Part shown: positions 62,786 through 64,000 of the stretch, in pieces
Layout of the letters: each line of letters starts with the position of its first letter
Position numbering within the stretch: position 1 is the first letter of the stretch
Assembly (NCBI GenBank): GCA_017417585.1
Contig: JAFPYX010000034.1
Span: 1 to 64,000 of the forward strand
DNA: 64,000 nucleotides
Direction of reading: 5' to 3'
DNA from: Victivallales bacterium
GTDB lineage: Bacteria > Verrucomicrobiota > Lentisphaeria > Oligosphaerales > Oligosphaeraceae
Translations under genes and position numbers: made by a program
The notes under the pieces: model-generated
Databases searched by the model: none
The model's input: only the letters and a program-made list of their open reading frames with translations
What the model was told of the DNA's origin: nothing

Positions 62786-64000
62786 ATGATGAACAAGAAT
62801 ACCAAGATGGCCACGATGGATGGCAACGAGGCGTGCGCGTACGTCGCCTATGCCTTCACGGAAATCGCCGCAATCTATCCAATAACTCCCTCCAGCCCGA
62901 TGGCGGGTAAGACCGATGCGTGGTCGGCGAAGGGCCGCAAGAACATCTTCGGCCAGCGCGTGACGCTGGTGGAGATGGAGTCCGAGGCCGGCGCGGCCGG
63001 CGCCATCCACGGTTCGCTGGAGACAGGCGCTCTTTCCACCAGTTTCACCTCTTCGCAGGGGCTGATGCTGATGATTCCCGTGATGCACCGAATCGCCGGA
63101 GAACGCCTGCCCGGCGTCCTGCATGTTGCCTCACGAACCGTCGGCACCCATGCGCTTTCCATCTTCGGAGACCACTCCGACGTGATGAACTGCCGACAGA
63201 CCGGATTCGCGCTGCTCTCCACCGCGAACTCGCAGGAAATCATGGACCTGGCCCCCGTGGCGCACCTGGCCGCCGTGAAAGGACGCATACCGTTCCTGCA
63301 TTTCTTCGATGGTTTCCGCACCAGCCACGAGATGAGCAAGGTCGAGACCATCGACTATGCGGAGTTTGCTAAATTATTTGATTACAATGAGTTAGATAAA
63401 TTCCGTGCGCAGGCGCTCAACCCCGACCACCCGAAGCTTCGGGCAACCGTCCAGAATGGCGATGTCTATTTCCAGGTGCGCGAGGCGAACAACGGCTTCT
63501 ACGATGCACTGCCAGCCATTGTCCAAGAGTACATGGACAAGATTGCCGAAGTCACTGGTCGCCGGTATCATCTTTTCGACTACTACGGTGCGGCGGATGC
63601 CGAAAAGGTCATCGTGGCGATGGGCTCGGTCTCCGGCGCAATTCAGGAAGTCGTGGACTACCTGAACGCCCAGGGCGCGAAGTGCGGTTTCTTGCAGGTG
63701 CATCTGTATCGGCCATTTTCGGCGGAGCATTTCCTCAAGGCCTTGCCGTCCAGCGTGATGAAGATTGCGGTGCTGGACCGTTGCAAGGAGATGGGCAGCG
63801 TGGGCGAACCGCTCTTCCAGGACGTCTGCACCGTTCTGGCCTCTTCGGGCCGTGCCGTCAAGGTGGTTGGCGGCCGTTACGGCCTTTCCAGCAAGGACGT
63901 GGATCCCGCGCAGATTGTCGCGGTTTACAATCATCTGGCACAGGAGAATCCGCATGGCAATTTCACCATCGGCATCGCGGACGATGTGACGCATCTCTCC
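62786..64000 (+). CDS. nifJ: Pyruvate:ferredoxin (flavodoxin) oxidoreductase, N-terminal part (runs off the window)
   Basis: The frame is open from ATGATG at 62786/62789 to the window end (405 codons). TMDGNEACAYVAYAFTEIAA and YPITPSSPM are the pyruvate-binding start of the alpha-like domain; ESEAGAAGAIHGSL, TSFTSSQGLMLMIPVMHRIAGE, HDSDV-like GDHSDVMNCRQTG and FLHFFDGFRTSHE follow as in single-chain PFOR. From about residue 260, VIVAMGSVSGAIQEVVDYLN and VLDRCKEMGSVGEPLFQD mark the second domain. PFOR converts pyruvate to acetyl-CoA and reduces ferredoxin, central to anaerobic fermentation. A terminator and a heptamer tract separate it from the upstream operon; the ribosome site is weak. Confidence 0.95.
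   Translation, partial: MMNKNTKMATMDGNEACAYVAYAFTEIAAIYPITPSSPMAGKTDAWSAKGRKNIFGQRVTLVEMESEAGAAGAIHGSLETGALSTSFTSSQGLMLMIPVMHRIAGERLPGVLHVASRTVGTHALSIFGDHSDVMNCRQTGFALLSTANSQEIMDLAPVAHLAAVKGRIPFLHFFDGFRTSHEMSKVETIDYAEFAKLFDYNELDKFRAQALNPDHPKLRATVQNGDVYFQVREANNGFYDALPAIVQEYMDKIAEVTGRRYHLFDYYGAADAEKVIVAMGSVSGAIQEVVDYLNAQGAKCGFLQVHLYRPFSAEHFLKALPSSVMKIAVLDRCKEMGSVGEPLFQDVCTVLASSGRAVKVVGGRYGLSSKDVDPAQIVAVYNHLAQENPHGNFTIGIADDVTHLS

Overview
The window looks like chromosomal DNA of a Gram-negative, probably anaerobic and gut-associated bacterium of the PVC group, most likely Lentisphaerota (Victivallales-like). This is an inference from gene content: an outer membrane/LPS gene set (lptD, gmhA), two prepilin-like secreted proteins with the N-terminus typical of that group, many secreted glycoside hydrolases, and anaerobic enzymes (class III ribonucleotide reductase, pyruvate:ferredoxin oxidoreductase). 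No rRNA is present to settle the taxonomy.

Layout. 1-9114: gmhA with an overlapping GT-C membrane glycosyltransferase, a rhomboid/ridA pair, and two large secreted glycosidases (GH-A clan and GH42-like) transcribed divergently. 9115-12475: a compact accessory cassette of four tightly packed genes (EcoRI-type adenine methyltransferase, zeta-like P-loop ATPase, a 72-aa protein, DUF262-HNH nuclease) preceded by a hairpin-rich 104-bp repeat and 33-bp tandem repeats. 12495-24377: lptD, a GH29-like fucosidase, a YejM/LTA-synthase-like sulfatase, an EamA/PfkB/amidohydrolase operon, a stand-alone 5'-3' exonuclease and a GH20 hexosaminidase. 24580-35045: another secreted glycosidase, the anaerobic RNR operon (nrdD, a redoxin, nrdG) behind two NrdR-like boxes, a DUF4143 ATPase and a pectate-lyase-fold protein. 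35252-36794: a tail-fibre-like gene fragment and a DinJ/YafQ toxin-antitoxin pair, flanked by repeat copies. 37076-46341: cstA, yebC, a TIM-barrel isomerase, an isoprenoid operon (ispH-dxs-uppS), a Nudix hydrolase and dsbD. 46423-54241: tRNA-His, twin prepilins, a 1256-residue DUF4091/GH123-like protein and a twin-AAA+ gene broken by a one-base frameshift. 54274-64000: three oxidoreductases, an RluA pseudouridine synthase, a two-gene unit joining a degenerate isopropylmalate-synthase-like protein with a TIM-barrel/acyl-CoA-ligase fusion, and the start of nifJ.

The most unusual feature is the repeat landscape. Short degenerate tandem repeats with strict 7-bp (AATTNNN or CTTTACC-like) and 9-bp (CTAGNNNNN; GGGACANNN) periods fill many intergenic regions. 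The 7-bp tracts sit directly in front of start codons, several without a visible Shine-Dalgarno sequence, and in two places they run into coding sequence: the N-terminus of IspH and a loop of the PfkB kinase. The GGGACA 9-mers lie inside a larger palindromic element with GGCAAGTTAAAG ends. A separate 104-bp MITE-like hairpin element occurs twice.

The best candidates for undescribed biology are these repeat families, the methyltransferase/zeta/DUF262-HNH cassette, and the degenerate-IPMS plus TIM-ligase fusion unit. All identifications come from reading motifs in the sequence; no database search was run.
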